Shown piece by piece: positions 5,897-6,519 of a DNA stretch of 6,519 nucleotides. Position 1 is the stretch's first letter; every line of letters begins with the position of its first letter. Location: positions 1 through 6,519 of the forward strand of contig JAICIG010000441.1 of NCBI GenBank assembly GCA_025924495.1. The letters are read 5' to 3'. Under the pieces are notes generated by a model that had not been told where the DNA came from, ran no database searches, and saw nothing but the letters and a program-made list of their open reading frames with translations. This DNA is from Pirellulales bacterium. Its GTDB lineage: Bacteria; Planctomycetota; Planctomycetia; Pirellulales; JAICIG01. Both the position numbers and the translations under genes were made by a program.

Positions 5897-6519
5897 ATGA
5901 CGATCGTAGTGGAGTGCGGCAATTGCGGCCGGCGCTCGGGCGCCAAGGAAGAGTGGATCGGCAAATCGGTGAAGTGTCCCGGTTGCGGTCAGAAGGTCTT
6001 AATCACAGGGCCGTCGTCCCCAGCTCCGCAACCAGCACAGCAGGCGCCCTCGCGGCCCGCGGCAAAGCAACCCGGGCGCGCGGCGCCTTCGCCGCCGGCC
6101 GCAAAGCCTGTCGAGCGGCCCGGCGGAGCGCCTCAGTCGGCGCGCCGCCCGGCCCCGGCGCGCGCCGTCCCGGCGTCGCCACGTCCAGCGGCCGCCGTGC
6201 GACCGCAACAGCCTGCCAGAGCCGCCCCTGCCCAAGGAGCCATGCCGCCGCTCGGCGGCGACATGATGGATTTGCTGGGGGGCGGTTTTGCCGCAGGTCC
6301 GGCTGGCTTCGACCCGATGTCGGGCGGAGCGCTCGGCGGCGCCTTGGGCGCGCCGCCCGCGCCGCGCCGGCGCAAGGGTTCGAACAAGAACCTGTTCATC
6401 ATTCTCGCGCTCGTGGGCGCCGGTGTGATGTTTTTGCTCTGTGGCGGAATTGCCCTGGTCATTGTGCCGCCGGCAATTCAAGCTGCCCGCAAAGCGGCAG
6501 CCGAAGCGCAAGTGCGCAA
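5897..6519 (+). CDS. Zinc-ribbon / Pro-Ala-rich / TM protein with DUF1559-like motif (3' end outside window)
   Basis: The frame from ATG 5897 stays open to the window end (207 complete codons). Order: a zinc ribbon at 7-30 (C7-x2-C10 and C27-x2-C30, C-G-N-C-G and C-P-G-C-G); a low-complexity Pro/Ala/Arg linker (about 38-115); a Gly/Met-rich stretch with G-G-D-M-M-D-L-L-G-G-G (about 119-151); a basic R-R-R-K-G (157-161); a TM helix (about 166-190); then P-P-A-I-Q-A-A-R-K-A-A-A-E-A-Q-V-R. That last segment closely resembles the L-P-A-V-Q-A-A-R-E-A-A-R-R motif following the N-terminal helix in DUF1559 proteins, a large planctomycete family with pilin-like N-termini. The ribbon would be cytoplasmic and the C-terminus outside. 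The start has GGATGA six bases upstream. The function is unknown. The frame on the opposite strand is a GC-rich shadow. Confidence 0.85.
   Translation, partial: MTIVVECGNCGRRSGAKEEWIGKSVKCPGCGQKVLITGPSSPAPQPAQQAPSRPAAKQPGRAAPSPPAAKPVERPGGAPQSARRPAPARAVPASPRPAAAVRPQQPARAAPAQGAMPPLGGDMMDLLGGGFAAGPAGFDPMSGGALGGALGAPPAPRRRKGSNKNLFIILALVGAGVMFLLCGGIALVIVPPAIQAARKAAAEAQVR

Noticed and set aside
5999..6511. Minus-strand frames of 170 and 109 residues at the right end
   Set aside because: Arg/Gly/Ala-rich antisense of the Pro-Ala linker; the plus frame has a zinc ribbon, a TM helix and a family motif.

Overview
The window reads as a piece of a Planctomycetes chromosome, probably Pirellulales or a related order. 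Three things point there: a bacterial formylmethanofuran-dehydrogenase-like B subunit, part of the H4MPT C1 pathway that planctomycetes share with methylotrophs; a secreted ThuA-like protein; and a zinc-ribbon/Pro-Ala/TM protein ending in a DUF1559-like motif. The assignment rests on recognised family features, with no database search. The core genes are GC-rich. The stretch around 2581-2700 drops to about 48% G+C by hand count, against about 58% in a matching 120 bases of the fhcB-like gene.

Layout. Bases 1-1998 (+) are the C-terminal two thirds of an RND efflux permease whose start lies outside the window. Bases 1999-2244 are non-coding. Bases 2245-3102 (+) are a degraded accessory patch: a PHD/RelB-like antitoxin and the first ~31 residues of a RelE/ParE-type toxin run together in one frame, then a lower-GC segment, then a small unidentified gene broken by an in-frame TAA. 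Bases 3103-3285 are non-coding and end in a hairpin just after the thuA stop. Bases 3286-4170 (-) encode an exported ThuA-domain protein. Bases 4171-4497 are a divergent intergenic region with a compact run of three hairpins. Bases 4498-5832 (+) are an fhcB/fwdB-like gene, and 5897-6519 (+) is the start of a zinc-ribbon/DUF1559-like protein cut by the window end.

The genes do not look like one pathway. The RND pump belongs to an operon to the left, thuA is transcribed alone on the minus strand, and the fhcB-like gene is followed by an unrelated envelope-type gene, not by other Fhc subunits. The most informative points are the changed active-site segment of the FhcB-like protein (W-G-S-N-C where archaeal FwdB has W-G-C-N-P), the layered decay of the toxin-antitoxin patch, and the triple-hairpin element. 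I found no convincing undescribed multi-gene system, tRNA, rRNA, CRISPR array or insertion sequence.
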